Shown piece after piece: positions 35,616-45,323 of a stretch of 64,000 nt of DNA. This DNA comes from Actinomycetota bacterium (GTDB taxonomy: Bacteria; Actinomycetota; Acidimicrobiia; Acidimicrobiales; Ilumatobacteraceae). The DNA lies in assembly GCA_029978335.1 (NCBI GenBank), contig JAPOJQ010000004.1:1-64000 (forward strand). The letters run 5' to 3'. Below the pieces are notes generated by a model, which was given only the letters and a program-made list of their open reading frames with translations, was not told the DNA's origin and ran no database searches. The stretch's first letter is position 1, and each line of letters opens with the position of its first letter. Position numbers and translations under genes: made by a program.

Positions 35616-35894
35616 ATGGATCTGCGCGAACTGCAAGCAGTGATCGATGCCACCTACGGCGACCGAGACCGCGACCGCGGCGTTGCGCCGACGGTGGCGT
35701 GGCTCTGCGAGGAGATCGGCGAACTCGCTCAGGCGGTACGCAAAGGCACGCCCGCGCAGATCGAACACGAATTCAGCGATGTGTTGGCGTGGATCGCGAC
35801 GCTCGCCAATCAGGTCGGCGTCGACCTGACCACCGTGGTTGATCGATATCGCGAAGGTTGTCCGAAATGCGCGGCATTGCCGTGCACCTGCTGA
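35616..35894 (+). CDS. MazG-like nucleotide pyrophosphohydrolase with Cys-rich tail
   Basis: 92 residues, the single-domain MazG/dCTPase-like form. Metal-binding motifs are CEEIGELAQAV and HEFSDVLAWIATLANQVGVDL, matching EExxE and ExxD. It should hydrolyse non-canonical or excess (d)NTPs to monophosphates. The C-terminal CPKCAALPCTC adds four Cys in a small pattern that could bind zinc or iron; such a tail occurs in some archaeal and actinobacterial members. The gene converges on asd, and a 5-bp inverted repeat (35891-35904) spans both stop codons. Confidence 0.82.
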   Translation: MDLRELQAVIDATYGDRDRDRGVAPTVAWLCEEIGELAQAVRKGTPAQIEHEFSDVLAWIATLANQVGVDLTTVVDRYREGCPKCAALPCTC

Positions 35895-35900
35895 GACGAC

Positions 35901-36947
<1,047 letters not shown>

Positions 36948-37772
36948 TCACACGACGGCCGCGATGAGCCACCAGTGATTCGAATTGATGCCGTCAAAGT
37001 GACGCCACACCGCCCCTGGCGGAACGAGCTGAGCCGACTGGCCCGTCCAGATCGCAATGGACTCGATACGTCCTTCGAGCACACCGAGCACCTGCTCAGG
37101 AGCGATGCGACTCACCTGCCACGCAAGACGGGTGATGGTGCGTCGCTGCGACAGCCACTCCCCAAGTCGCGGCAGACGGAAGGCGGCACGGATGACCGAA
37201 CCAATCGGCAACAGCACGACGTCGAAGCGCGAAGGGCCACGGAAATTCAGAGCAATCGAGCCACCCGGTCGAGTGACGCGCACCGCTTCTGCGGCGAGGT
37301 TGAGGGCATCCGAGGGCGCGCAGTGCTGCAAGGTGATGTAACTGAACGCGAGGTCAACGCTGTTGTCGCCGAGATCGAGGCTGCGCCCATCGGCGACTTC
37401 GAGGGTTCGCAAGCGTTCGGCGCGGCCGAATCGAGCCACGGTCTCATGGCATCGCTCAAGGAATCCAATGTCGAGATCTGCTGCAACCACGTGGCCGAAT
37501 TCGCGGGTGAACGCAGCGGTCATCCGACCGATGCCCGATCCGATTTCCAGCATGGTGCGTTCAAGATTCTCTGGACCTCGCAATTCGAAGGCCTCGAGGT
37601 ACGCCGGAACCTCATCGTCGCCGCTGGCGACGAACTCGGCCAACGTCAGGTGATCACCGGTGGCGTTGTTGAACACCCATCCGGTCTCACGCACCACGTC
37701 GTCGCCGCTCAGGTGACGCTCTGAGACGCGCCCTGCAACCTTCCATGGGATGAGTTGCGAGCGACGGGGCAT
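36948..37772 (-). CDS. SAM-dependent methyltransferase
   Basis: 274 residues from ATG 37772. Motif I is MLEIGSGIGRMTAAFTREF, followed by VVAADLDIGFLERCHE and the Methyltransf_11 segment DNSVDLAFSYITLQH. The C-terminal 90 residues are a separate cap region with a conserved-looking NSNHWWLIAAVV end. The substrate is unknown. It is inserted between lysC (14 nt upstream) and asd (27 nt downstream), so it is probably transcribed with lysC. No link to aspartate-family amino acids is apparent. Confidence 0.75.
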   Translation of the reverse strand: MPRRSQLIPWKVAGRVSERHLSGDDVVRETGWVFNNATGDHLTLAEFVASGDDEVPAYLEAFELRGPENLERTMLEIGSGIGRMTAAFTREFGHVVAADLDIGFLERCHETVARFGRAERLRTLEVADGRSLDLGDNSVDLAFSYITLQHCAPSDALNLAAEAVRVTRPGGSIALNFRGPSRFDVVLLPIGSVIRAAFRLPRLGEWLSQRRTITRLAWQVSRIAPEQVLGVLEGRIESIAIWTGQSAQLVPPGAVWRHFDGINSNHWWLIAAVV

Positions 37773-37786
37773 GGAGGGTGATTCTG

Positions 37787-39037
37787 TCACTTCCGCTCGG
37801 GCAATGGGGCGGAGTACGCCTGGCCCGAGTCGAGACCGAATGCCGTGTGCAGACAACGAGCAGCCTTCTCGAGATCGCTCGAGGCGATCACCACCGAGAT
37901 ACGGATCGTCGAGGTGGAGATCATCTGGATGTTGACGTCGTTCTCCGCAAGAGTGCGGAACATCGACGCAGCAACACCAGGTGACGTCTTCATGCCCGCT
38001 CCAACGAGCGACACCTTGGCGATGTCGTTGTCGTGAGTGACACCAGCGGCTTCCATCTGTTGAGCGACTTCGGCGACGATGCCTTCGGCAACCTTCATGT
38101 CGGCGAGCGGCACCGTGAATGAGATGTCGGTGCGACCCTCGGTCGACGTGTTCTGCACGATCATGTCGACGTTCACGTTGGCTGCGGCAAGCGGCTCAAA
38201 CAGTGCCGCGGAAATCCCGGGGCGATCCGGCACACCGAGCACGGTCACCTTGGCCTCGCTCGAATCGGTGACGACACCGGAGATGATCGGATCTTCCATG
38301 GACGGCTCCTCGGAGGTGACCCACGTGCCGGGCTCCCAGGTGAAACTGGACCGGACGTGGAGCGGTACGTGGTGATTACGGGCGAACTCAACGGAACGAA
38401 GCGCGAGCACTTTGGAACCCGCTCCTGCCATTTCGAGCATCTCGTCAAAGTTGACGTGAGAGAGCTTGTGAGCCTGCGGGACAATACGTGGATCGGCGGA
38501 GAACACACCAGTCACATCGGTATAGATCTCGCATGCATCGGCGCCGAGCGCAGCAGCGATGGCAACGGCGGTGGTGTCCGAGCCGCCACGGCCGAGGGTG
38601 GTGATCTCTTTCGCCGTCGACACGCCTTGGAATCCAGCGACCACGCAGACTCGATCTTCGGCGAGCGCCTCACGCAGACGATCACCGCGCACTTCAAGAA
38701 TTTTGGCTTTGCCATGGGCGGTGTCGGTGATGATGCCTACTTGGCTGCCGGTGAAGCTCATCGCATCGATGCCTCGATCGGCGAGCGCCATACACAGCAA
38801 TGACATCGACACCCGCTCGCCGGTGGTGAGCAACATGTCCATCTCGCGCCCTGGCTGCACCGACGACACCTCGTTGGCCAGTTTGATCAGATTGTCGGTC
38901 GACTTTCCCATCGCCGAGACGACCACGACGACCTGGTCACCGTGACGCTTGGTGAACGCCACGTGATCAGCAACCGCGCGCATGCGGTCGGGATCCGCGA
39001 CGGAGGTACCGCCGTACTTCTGGACAATGAGGGCCAC
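37787..39037 (-). CDS. lysC: Aspartate kinase
   Basis: 416 residues from GTG 39037. The kinase domain begins [18 protein letters not shown] and contains [30 protein letters not shown]. Two ACT domains follow ([20 protein letters not shown], and [20 protein letters not shown]) for feedback by lysine and threonine. It phosphorylates aspartate at the head of the pathway. In other actinobacteria asd follows directly; here a methyltransferase intervenes. An internal start for a separate regulatory subunit is possible but not evident. Confidence 0.95.
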   Translation of the reverse strand: MALIVQKYGGTSVADPDRMRAVADHVAFTKRHGDQVVVVVSAMGKSTDNLIKLANEVSSVQPGREMDMLLTTGERVSMSLLCMALADRGIDAMSFTGSQVGIITDTAHGKAKILEVRGDRLREALAEDRVCVVAGFQGVSTAKEITTLGRGGSDTTAVAIAAALGADACEIYTDVTGVFSADPRIVPQAHKLSHVNFDEMLEMAGAGSKVLALRSVEFARNHHVPLHVRSSFTWEPGTWVTSEEPSMEDPIISGVVTDSSEAKVTVLGVPDRPGISAALFEPLAAANVNVDMIVQNTSTEGRTDISFTVPLADMKVAEGIVAEVAQQMEAAGVTHDNDIAKVSLVGAGMKTSPGVAASMFRTLAENDVNIQMISTSTIRISVVIASSDLEKAARCLHTAFGLDSGQAYSAPLPERK

Positions 39038-39046
39038 GAGGACAAA

Positions 39047-39052
39047 AGCCTA
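39047..39052 (-). promoter_or_regulatory. -10 box of lysC (very short leader)
   Basis: TAGGCT on the minus strand, 9 nt before GTG 39037, giving a leader of about 2 nt. No lysine riboswitch fits. Confidence 0.35.
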
Positions 39053-39403
39053 CGGTGCGGGCGGGGTGTGGCCCACGGTGAGCGACACGACCTCGAACTC
39101 GAGCAACGATGCTCCGCTCGCAACCGGATGTTGCGGCTTGGCTGCGCCGTGGCCCGCGTCATCGTGGGTCTCTCGGTGCTGATGTGCAAAGGCTTGTCCA
39201 TTGCGCCACGCCTGAAATGCCGCTTCGCTCTCCCATCGGGTCACGACGAAGTATCGGTCGTCGCCGGCGGTGGGTCGCAACAACATGAACTCTTCGAATC
39301 CGGGTTGCTGATCGACCTGACCGGCTCGTGCGGCGAAGCGTGCTTCGAGTTCGGGTCCGGCGCCGGGGGGCACCTCAATGGCGTTGATCTTTACGACGGA
39401 CAT
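39050..39403 (-). CDS. mhuD: MhuD-like heme-degrading monooxygenase
   Basis: 117 residues from ATG 39403. It closely follows mycobacterial MhuD: start VVKINAIEVPPGAGPELEARF, then RYFVVTRWESEAAFQAW and ASLLEFEVV. Asn7 and Trp66, catalytic in MhuD, are in register. The region of the heme ligand (His75 in MhuD) reads AFAHQHRETHDDAGHG: the exact position is Gln flanked by His74 and His76, and about ten extra residues rich in His follow. The protein is therefore probably a dimeric ferredoxin-fold heme oxygenase with an altered proximal loop, releasing iron from heme. Confidence 0.85.
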   Translation of the reverse strand: MSVVKINAIEVPPGAGPELEARFAARAGQVDQQPGFEEFMLLRPTAGDDRYFVVTRWESEAAFQAWRNGQAFAHQHRETHDDAGHGAAKPQHPVASGASLLEFEVVSLTVGHTPPAP

Positions 39404-39452
39404 AGGCGACATCGTCGCACAGCCGATGGTAGGCCGCCCATCGCTCCTTTGA

Positions 39453-39458
39453 CAGAAT
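39453..39458 (+). promoter_or_regulatory. -10 box of the molybdenum hydroxylase gene (leaderless)
   Basis: CAGAAT, 6-nt spacer GTCAAC, GTG at 39465. Confidence 0.35.
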
Positions 39459-39464
39459 GTCAAC

Positions 39465-42065
39465 GTGTCGTTGGTCGAGCAAGGTCGAGTGCAGTTCACG
39501 GTCAACGGAACCGAGGTGCAGGTCGGCGTTGAACATCCGCATCTTCTGTCTGCATTGCGTGAAGAGCTCGACATCACGTCACCAAAAGATGGTTGTTCAC
39601 CATCGGGTCAGTGCGGTTGTTGCACCGTATTGATCGATGGTCGGGCAGTCGTGTCGTGCCAACAGTCGGTGGCCGATATCGAAGGACGTGAGGTCGTCAC
39701 CCTCGAGGGTCTTGCACCCGAGGTACGTGACCGCTTCGCTGATGCGTTTGCTGCCTGCGGAGGGCTGCAATGCGGGTTCTGCATCCCTGGCATCGTGATG
39801 CGCGCCCATCATCAGATCGCCAGGAAGGGCGCTGCACTCACACGTGACGCGATGGCTCCGCATCTCGGTGCGCACCTGTGTCGTTGCACCGGTTACGTGA
39901 AGATCCTCGATGCGATCGAGGCGGTCGCCCAGAACCAGCCGGTGCCAGCGCCAACACTTGCAGCGGCCGTTGGCGGGCGGGGCGCCAAGTACGAAGCGGC
40001 TGAACTCACGCTCGGTGATCGTGCCTACGTTGACGACATCCGGATCCCCGGCATGTTGCATGCCGCGTTGCATCTCACCGATCACGCTCGTGCGACGATC
40101 CATTCGATCGACACGGCACGAGCAATGACCGCCCCGGGTGTTGTCGTCGTGTTCACCGCAGATGACATTCCCGGCGAACTTCGTACTGGCCTCATCTACA
40201 AGGACTGGCCGGTGATGATCCCGATCGGTGGCCGCACGTCGTACGGGGGTGACGTGTTGGCGGTGGTGGTCGCCGACACGCGTGAGCACGCCCGCGCTGG
40301 GGCCGAACTCATCGCCGTCGAGTACGAGGCGCTCGACCCTGTGGTCGATCCGGTGGCGGCCCTTCAACCGGGCGCAGCACTCGCCGTGTGGGGAACCGAC
40401 TCGAACGTGTTGTCGAGAAGTGCCTTTTGCCGAAGCGACGCTGGCGGTGATGTCGACATCGACGCCGTGATCGATGCCAGCGCACACTCGGTCAGCGAAG
40501 TGTTCACCACCCAGCGCATCGAACATGCCTTCCTCGAACCTGAGGCGACGGTCGCTGTGCCATCGGGAGACGGCGATGCCCGCACCTTGCATGTGTATTC
40601 CGGTGGACAAGGTGTGTGGGACGACCGCAACGACATCGCGGCGGTGCTCGGCCTCGATCGTTCCCGAGTCACCGTCGAACTCGTATCCAACGGCGGTGCA
40701 TTCGGCGGGAAGGAAGACCTGTCGAACCAAGCGCATGCTGCGCTCGCCGCATGGTTGCTCGATCGCCCAGTGAAGTGCACCTTGAGCCGGCCTGAAAGTT
40801 TCCGGATGCATGCAAAGCGGCATCCGATCCAACTTGACGTCCGGGCCGGTTGCGATGCAGATGGCCGATTGACGGGTCTTCGCGTTCGAGCGATCGGCGA
40901 CTCGGGTGCGTATGCCAGCGTCGGCATGAAGGTGCTTGAGCGCGCCGCTGGACACGCTGCCGGTCCGTATCGGTGGCAGGCGATCGATGTCGAAGCAATT
41001 GCGGTGCGAACGAACAACCCGGTGTGCGGAGCCTTCCGCGGTTTTGGTGCCAACCAAGCGCAGTTCGCCACCGAAGGCATCATCGATCGACTCGCCGATC
41101 TCGTCGGCGTCGACCCATGGGAGATGCGTCGACGCAACGTGATCGCCCCCGGTGACGTGTGGGGACCCGGCCAGATCATGGACGACGGCGCCGGCGGTGC
41201 GATCGCCTGCCTCGACGCGATCCGTCCCGACTGGGAGGCTGCCCGTGCCGCCGGCCGCCCAGTTGGGCTCGCCATCGGCATGAAGAACTCCGGGCTCGGC
41301 AATGGATTCCGCGAGGTGTGCGGTGCCGTCGTGCGCTTTGGGTCAGATGGGCGGATCGAAGTGCGCCATGGCTGGACCGAGATGGGCCAAGGGGTGCACA
41401 CCGTCGCACTGCAAGTTGCAGCGGGAGAACTCGATGTCGACCCTTCACGAATTGACGTCATCGTCGACACCACCCGTGAGCTTGGTTTTGGTCAAACGAC
41501 AGGAAGTCGCGGCACCTTGATGACCGCGGGCTCGGTGCGCGCTGCGTGTGAGGTTGCGCGTGGGGCCAACTGCGCGGTCGATGTCGATCATTACGGTGAG
41601 TACGTTGTTGATTGGACCGACAAATTGGGCGATCCGGCCGTCACCAATCCGACGATTCATTCGTGCTTCTCCTATGCGGCACAGATGGTCGTACTCAACG
41701 ACGACGGCACGGTCGATGAGGTCGTTGCGGTGCACGACGTTGGGCGTGCGGTGAACCCGCTGCTGGTCGAAGGCCAAGTCGAAGGTTCGGTGCATATGGG
41801 GCTCGGGTACGCCCTCACCGAACAATTTCCGTCCGATGCGTCGGGTATGCCAACGGCGACGACGTTGCGTCAGCTCGGCATCTTGCGCGCCAAGGACATG
41901 CCGCGCGTGCGCGTGCAACTCGTTGAGGTGCCTCAACCGCGCTCGCCGTTCGGCATCAAGGGCGTCGGTGAGATCGGTCTCGTTCCCACTGCGCCAGCGG
42001 TGGCGGCTGCGCTGTTTGCACATGATGGGGTTCGTCGCCATACGCTGCCCATGCGCCCGCGCTGA
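39465..42065 (+). CDS. Molybdenum hydroxylase (xanthine dehydrogenase/aldehyde oxidoreductase family), 2Fe-2S and Moco domains fused
   Basis: 866 residues from a GTG. Residues 1-150 hold two [2Fe-2S] clusters: a plant-type site CSPSGQCGCCTVLIDG and a helical site CGFCIPGIVMRA with CRCTGYVKI. The rest is the molybdopterin domain with GGAFGGKEDLSNQAHA, RGFGANQAQFATEGIID and the catalytic Glu in GIKGVGEIGLVPTAPA. The lack of an FAD domain matches the Mop-type aldehyde oxidoreductases of Desulfovibrio (about 907 residues), so it may pass electrons to another acceptor. Substrate uncertain: aldehyde or a purine. No maturation genes are in the window. Confidence 0.85.
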   Translation: MSLVEQGRVQFTVNGTEVQVGVEHPHLLSALREELDITSPKDGCSPSGQCGCCTVLIDGRAVVSCQQSVADIEGREVVTLEGLAPEVRDRFADAFAACGGLQCGFCIPGIVMRAHHQIARKGAALTRDAMAPHLGAHLCRCTGYVKILDAIEAVAQNQPVPAPTLAAAVGGRGAKYEAAELTLGDRAYVDDIRIPGMLHAALHLTDHARATIHSIDTARAMTAPGVVVVFTADDIPGELRTGLIYKDWPVMIPIGGRTSYGGDVLAVVVADTREHARAGAELIAVEYEALDPVVDPVAALQPGAALAVWGTDSNVLSRSAFCRSDAGGDVDIDAVIDASAHSVSEVFTTQRIEHAFLEPEATVAVPSGDGDARTLHVYSGGQGVWDDRNDIAAVLGLDRSRVTVELVSNGGAFGGKEDLSNQAHAALAAWLLDRPVKCTLSRPESFRMHAKRHPIQLDVRAGCDADGRLTGLRVRAIGDSGAYASVGMKVLERAAGHAAGPYRWQAIDVEAIAVRTNNPVCGAFRGFGANQAQFATEGIIDRLADLVGVDPWEMRRRNVIAPGDVWGPGQIMDDGAGGAIACLDAIRPDWEAARAAGRPVGLAIGMKNSGLGNGFREVCGAVVRFGSDGRIEVRHGWTEMGQGVHTVALQVAAGELDVDPSRIDVIVDTTRELGFGQTTGSRGTLMTAGSVRAACEVARGANCAVDVDHYGEYVVDWTDKLGDPAVTNPTIHSCFSYAAQMVVLNDDGTVDEVVAVHDVGRAVNPLLVEGQVEGSVHMGLGYALTEQFPSDASGMPTATTLRQLGILRAKDMPRVRVQLVEVPQPRSPFGIKGVGEIGLVPTAPAVAAALFAHDGVRRHTLPMRPR

Positions 42066-42068
42066 CCA

Positions 42069-42107
42069 GTTCACACGGCGTTCACAATTGGGACACGGCA
42101 GCGAAAC
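42069..42107 (+). promoter_or_regulatory. Four 11-bp-phased hexamers upstream of glnII
   Basis: GTTCAC at 42069, GTTCAC at 42080, GGACAC at 42091 and CGAAAC at 42102, each one helical turn apart. The pattern fits an OmpR-family binding array: it resembles both the GlnR box (gTnAC-n6-GaAAC) and the PHO-box direct repeats (GTTCACC) of Streptomyces. It lies 59 nt before the glnII start. Confidence 0.6.
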
Positions 42108-42165
42108 GGCTTGCTGACATCGTCCCTTCCGCCCCTACAAGCCATCTGAACCGAAAGGGTCCCCT

Positions 42166-43194
42166 GTGGCGTACCAAGCTGAATACATCTGGATCGACGG
42201 TCATGAGCCGACACCCATGCTTCGTTCCAAGACCAAGATCCTCGCCGACGATGTGACCGATCCCCCGATCTGGGGTTTTGACGGCTCATCGACCGAGCAG
42301 GCAACCGGCGACAAATCGGACTGCGTGCTTCGCCCGGTGTTCAACTGCCCGGACCCGATCCGTGGCGGCCGCAACATCCTCGTGATGTGTGAAGTGCTGT
42401 TGGCCTCCAACATGCGCCCCCACCCGACCAACACCCGCGCTGCTTGCGCTCGTGTTGAGAAGAAGTTCGCAGCCGACGACATGATCTTCGGCCTCGAGCA
42501 GGAGTACACGATGATGCGCCTCGACGGTTCCCCGCTCGGCTTCCCCGCCGGCGGTGGCCAGCCCGAGGCGCAAGGCCCGTACTACTGCGGCGTTGGCGCC
42601 GGCCGTGTCGTCGGTCGTGAGATCGTCGAAGAGCACACGCAGGCTTGCATCGATGCCGGTCTGTTGATCTCAGGCACCAACGCCGAGGTCATGCCCGGTC
42701 AGTGGGAATACCAGATCGGACCGCTCGGCCCGACCGCTGTCGGCGACCAGATGTACGTCGCCCGCTGGCTGCTCCATCGCATCGCCGAGGATTACGACGT
42801 CGTGATCAGCTTCGATGCGAAGCCGAAGAAGGGCGACTGGAACGGCGCTGGCTGTCACACCAACTTCTCGACCGTCGCGATGCGCGAGGGCTACAAGGCG
42901 ATCATCGACGCCTGCGAGGCGATCGGCAAGAACTACATGGAGCTCGTCAACAACTACGGCCACGGCATCGATGAGCGCCTGACCGGCAAGCACGAGACCG
43001 CTCCATGGAACAAGTTCAGCTACGGCGTGTCTGACCGTGGTGCGTCGATTCGTATCCCATGGCAGGTCGAAAAGGACGGCAAGGGCTACGCGGAAGACCG
43101 TCGCCCCAACGCCAACTGTGACCCGTACACGGTCGCTCGCCTCATCACCGACACGGTGTGCACGGCGGCGGCCAAGGGTTCCAAGAAGCGCTGA
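42166..43194 (+). CDS. glnII: Glutamine synthetase type II (eukaryotic type)
   Basis: 342 residues from a GTG with GAAAGGG 7 nt upstream. The GSII signature is plain: YIWIDGHEPTPMLRSKTKIL, DPPIWGFDGSSTEQATGDKSD, then FGLEQEYTMM, AEVMPGQWEYQIGP and GAGCHTNFSTVAMR. It makes glutamine from glutamate, ammonia and ATP as a decamer, without adenylylation. A terminator follows the gene, and a type-I synthetase is next. The upstream 11-bp repeats and the GlnR-like gene 1.4 kb downstream suggest control by nitrogen or phosphate status. Confidence 0.96.
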   Translation: MAYQAEYIWIDGHEPTPMLRSKTKILADDVTDPPIWGFDGSSTEQATGDKSDCVLRPVFNCPDPIRGGRNILVMCEVLLASNMRPHPTNTRAACARVEKKFAADDMIFGLEQEYTMMRLDGSPLGFPAGGGQPEAQGPYYCGVGAGRVVGREIVEEHTQACIDAGLLISGTNAEVMPGQWEYQIGPLGPTAVGDQMYVARWLLHRIAEDYDVVISFDAKPKKGDWNGAGCHTNFSTVAMREGYKAIIDACEAIGKNYMELVNNYGHGIDERLTGKHETAPWNKFSYGVSDRGASIRIPWQVEKDGKGYAEDRRPNANCDPYTVARLITDTVCTAAAKGSKKR

Positions 43195-43218
43195 CGCTGA
43201 CCTCAAACCCCCGATGAG

Positions 43219-43250
43219 AAGAGGGTCCTGCTTCGGCAGGGCCCTCTTTT
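43219..43250 (+). terminator. Intrinsic terminator after glnII
   Basis: A 13-bp stem (43219-43231 with 43236-43248, one G-U pair) closed by a TTCG loop and followed by a short T run. It separates glnII from glnA. Confidence 0.85.
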
Positions 43251-43290
43251 CGCTCTTTGCTGCCACACTTGTCCCGCCGGAGGAGAGATC

Positions 43291-44628
43291 ATGCGCGACC
43301 AACAGTGCGACTACGTCCTAAAGACCGCCACCGAACGCGGCGTTCGCATGGTGCGACTCTGGTTCACCGACGTGCTCGGCAACCTGAAGAGTTTCGCGAT
43401 CAGCCAGAACGAACTCGAGAATGCGCTGAGCGACGGGATGACCTTCGACGGTTCGTCGATCGACGGGTTCTCTCGTGTACAGGAATCCGATGTGCTGGCG
43501 ATTCCAGATCCCGACACGTTCCAAATCTTGCCGTGGGGCGATAAGTCGTCAACCGAGGCTCGGGTGTTCTGCGACATTCACCATCTGGATGGCTCACCAT
43601 TTGATGGCGATCCACGCCAGGTGTTGCGCCGCCAGGTGCAGTCGTTGCGGACCGACGGTCTGAGCTTTTACATCGCTCCCGACATCGAGTTCTTCTATTT
43701 TGCGCCACCCAAGCCCGGTGAACGCCCCGAACCGCTCGACTTTGGTGGCTACTTCGATCTGACGACGCGCGACGCGACCGGTGATCTGCGCAAGCAGACC
43801 ATCCGCACATTGGAACAACTCGGTATCCCCGTCGAGTACTCGTTCCACGAGGACTCACCCAGCCAGCAAGAGATCGACCTTCGCCATGACGACGCGTTGA
43901 TCATGGCCGACGCCGTCATGACGTTCCGTCTGGTCGTACGCGAAGTTGCTGCCCAGCACGGCGTGTATGCGACGTTCATGCCCAAGCCACTCGAAGGCGT
44001 GCAGGGCTCGGGGATGCACACGCACATGTCGCTCTTCCGTGGCGATGAGAACGCCTTCCATGACCCTGACGACCCGTACAACCTGTCGCCGTTGGCGAAG
44101 TCGTTCATGGCGGGACTGCTGCGCCATGCCGCAGAGATCACGGCGATCACCAACCCGACCGTGAACTCGTACAAGCGCCTGGTGCCAGGCTTTGAGGCGC
44201 CAGTGCATGTGTCGTGGGCTCGCAACAATCGATCAGGGCTGATCCGGGTGCCGATCCCTAAGCGTGGCAATCCGAACGCCACCCGGCTCGAATATCGCTC
44301 CCCTGACCCGAGCTGTAACCCATATCTCACCTTCGCGATGATCCTTGCGGCCGGTATGCGGGGTGTGCGTGAGGGATATGAGTTGCCCGGCGAAGCCGAT
44401 GCCAATCTGTTCGAACTCGACGACCGCGAGCTGAATCGTCTCGGTATTGGCCAGTTGCCGCAGTCGCTCTCCGATTCGTTGCGGGTGATGGAAGAGTCCG
44501 AACTTGCTCGTGAGGCGCTCGGCGAACACATCTTCGAATGGTTCCTGCGCAACAAGCGACGCGAGTGGCGCGAGTACAAAACGCACGTCAGCCAGTTTGA
44601 AATCGATCGCTATCTGGGGTCGTTGTGA
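43291..44628 (+). CDS. glnA: Glutamine synthetase type I
   Basis: 445 residues, preceded by the strong ribosome site GGAGGAGAG. Typical segments are MTFDGSSIDGFSRVQESD, APDIEFFYF, the metal and ammonia region GSGMHTHMSLF, NPTVNSYKRLVPGFEAPV and NNRSGLIRVP. At the place of the adenylylated Tyr in GSI-beta enzymes (NLYDLPP) it reads NLFELDD, so adenylylation is not expected; the length also fits the GSI-alpha group of Bacillus type. It may be regulated by feedback or transcription instead. The regulator gene downstream overlaps its stop by GTGA. Confidence 0.93.
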   Translation: MRDQQCDYVLKTATERGVRMVRLWFTDVLGNLKSFAISQNELENALSDGMTFDGSSIDGFSRVQESDVLAIPDPDTFQILPWGDKSSTEARVFCDIHHLDGSPFDGDPRQVLRRQVQSLRTDGLSFYIAPDIEFFYFAPPKPGERPEPLDFGGYFDLTTRDATGDLRKQTIRTLEQLGIPVEYSFHEDSPSQQEIDLRHDDALIMADAVMTFRLVVREVAAQHGVYATFMPKPLEGVQGSGMHTHMSLFRGDENAFHDPDDPYNLSPLAKSFMAGLLRHAAEITAITNPTVNSYKRLVPGFEAPVHVSWARNNRSGLIRVPIPKRGNPNATRLEYRSPDPSCNPYLTFAMILAAGMRGVREGYELPGEADANLFELDDRELNRLGIGQLPQSLSDSLRVMEESELAREALGEHIFEWFLRNKRREWREYKTHVSQFEIDRYLGSL

Positions 44629-45323
44629 CCGACGCGGATACCGGAATGCTCGTCGTCTTTGGCGACCCGGTATCCGCAGAACTGGCGCGCACACTCGACC
44701 TCTCGGGCTACGCCTGGCGCGGTGCGGCGACCTGGGATGTTGCGGTTGCCGAGCAGCCAGCCACTGGGTGGTCGGGAGCCATCATCGATCTCTCAAGCGA
44801 TGCTGATGCAGCGTGGGCGTTCTTGCGTTCGTTGCGTAAAGGCGATGCTGATCCGGTGCGGACCTTGGTGCTCGTTCCGGGCGGCCATCTCGATGCCCTC
44901 GAATTGCGCGATGACCTCTTCGACGACTTCTGCCTCACGCCTTTTCATCCGAGCGAGTTAACCGCACGGCTGCGGCACCTCTTAATCGCATCCGCTGTTG
45001 TTGCGTCGCGTACCGATCTCGTCATATACGGCGATCTCGCCCTCAACCTTGAGACCTATCAAGCGTCGATCAGTGATCGACCGCTCGACCTCACGTACAT
45101 GGAGTACGAACTGTTGAAGTTCCTTGCGCAGAGCCCGGGCAAGGTCTTCACCCGTGAAATGCTGCTCAGTCGAGTATGGGGTTACGAGTACTACGGCGGC
45201 GCGCGAACCGTCGATGTTCACGTGCGTCGTCTACGTGCCAAGCTCGGCGAAGAACACGCCGACCTCATCCAAACGGTGCGATCCGTCGGCTATCGCTTCG
45301 GGCAGTCCCGCTGGGGCGTCTGA
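44625..45323 (+). CDS. glnR: OmpR-type regulator, GlnR-like
   Basis: 232 residues from a GTG overlapping glnA. The C-terminal winged helix (RPLDLTYMEYELLKFLAQSP through VWGYEYYGGARTVDVHV) is almost the same as in Streptomyces GlnR. The N-terminal receiver is degenerate: the usual acidic pocket is poor, with IIDLSSDADA in place of the normal phospho-site context, and the KP dipeptide is replaced by TPFHP. GlnR acts as an orphan, phosphorylation-independent regulator of glnA, glnII, amtB and nitrite genes. Position after two glutamine synthetases supports the call, although the GlnR/PhoP-like family is broad. Confidence 0.82.
   Translation: MTDADTGMLVVFGDPVSAELARTLDLSGYAWRGAATWDVAVAEQPATGWSGAIIDLSSDADAAWAFLRSLRKGDADPVRTLVLVPGGHLDALELRDDLFDDFCLTPFHPSELTARLRHLLIASAVVASRTDLVIYGDLALNLETYQASISDRPLDLTYMEYELLKFLAQSPGKVFTREMLLSRVWGYEYYGGARTVDVHVRRLRAKLGEEHADLIQTVRSVGYRFGQSRWGV

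Noticed and set aside
39597-41057. A 486-codon open frame antisense to the molybdenum hydroxylase
   Set aside because: It is a shadow of a high-GC gene: composition is Arg/His-rich, no domain is recognisable, and the opposite strand encodes a complete enzyme.
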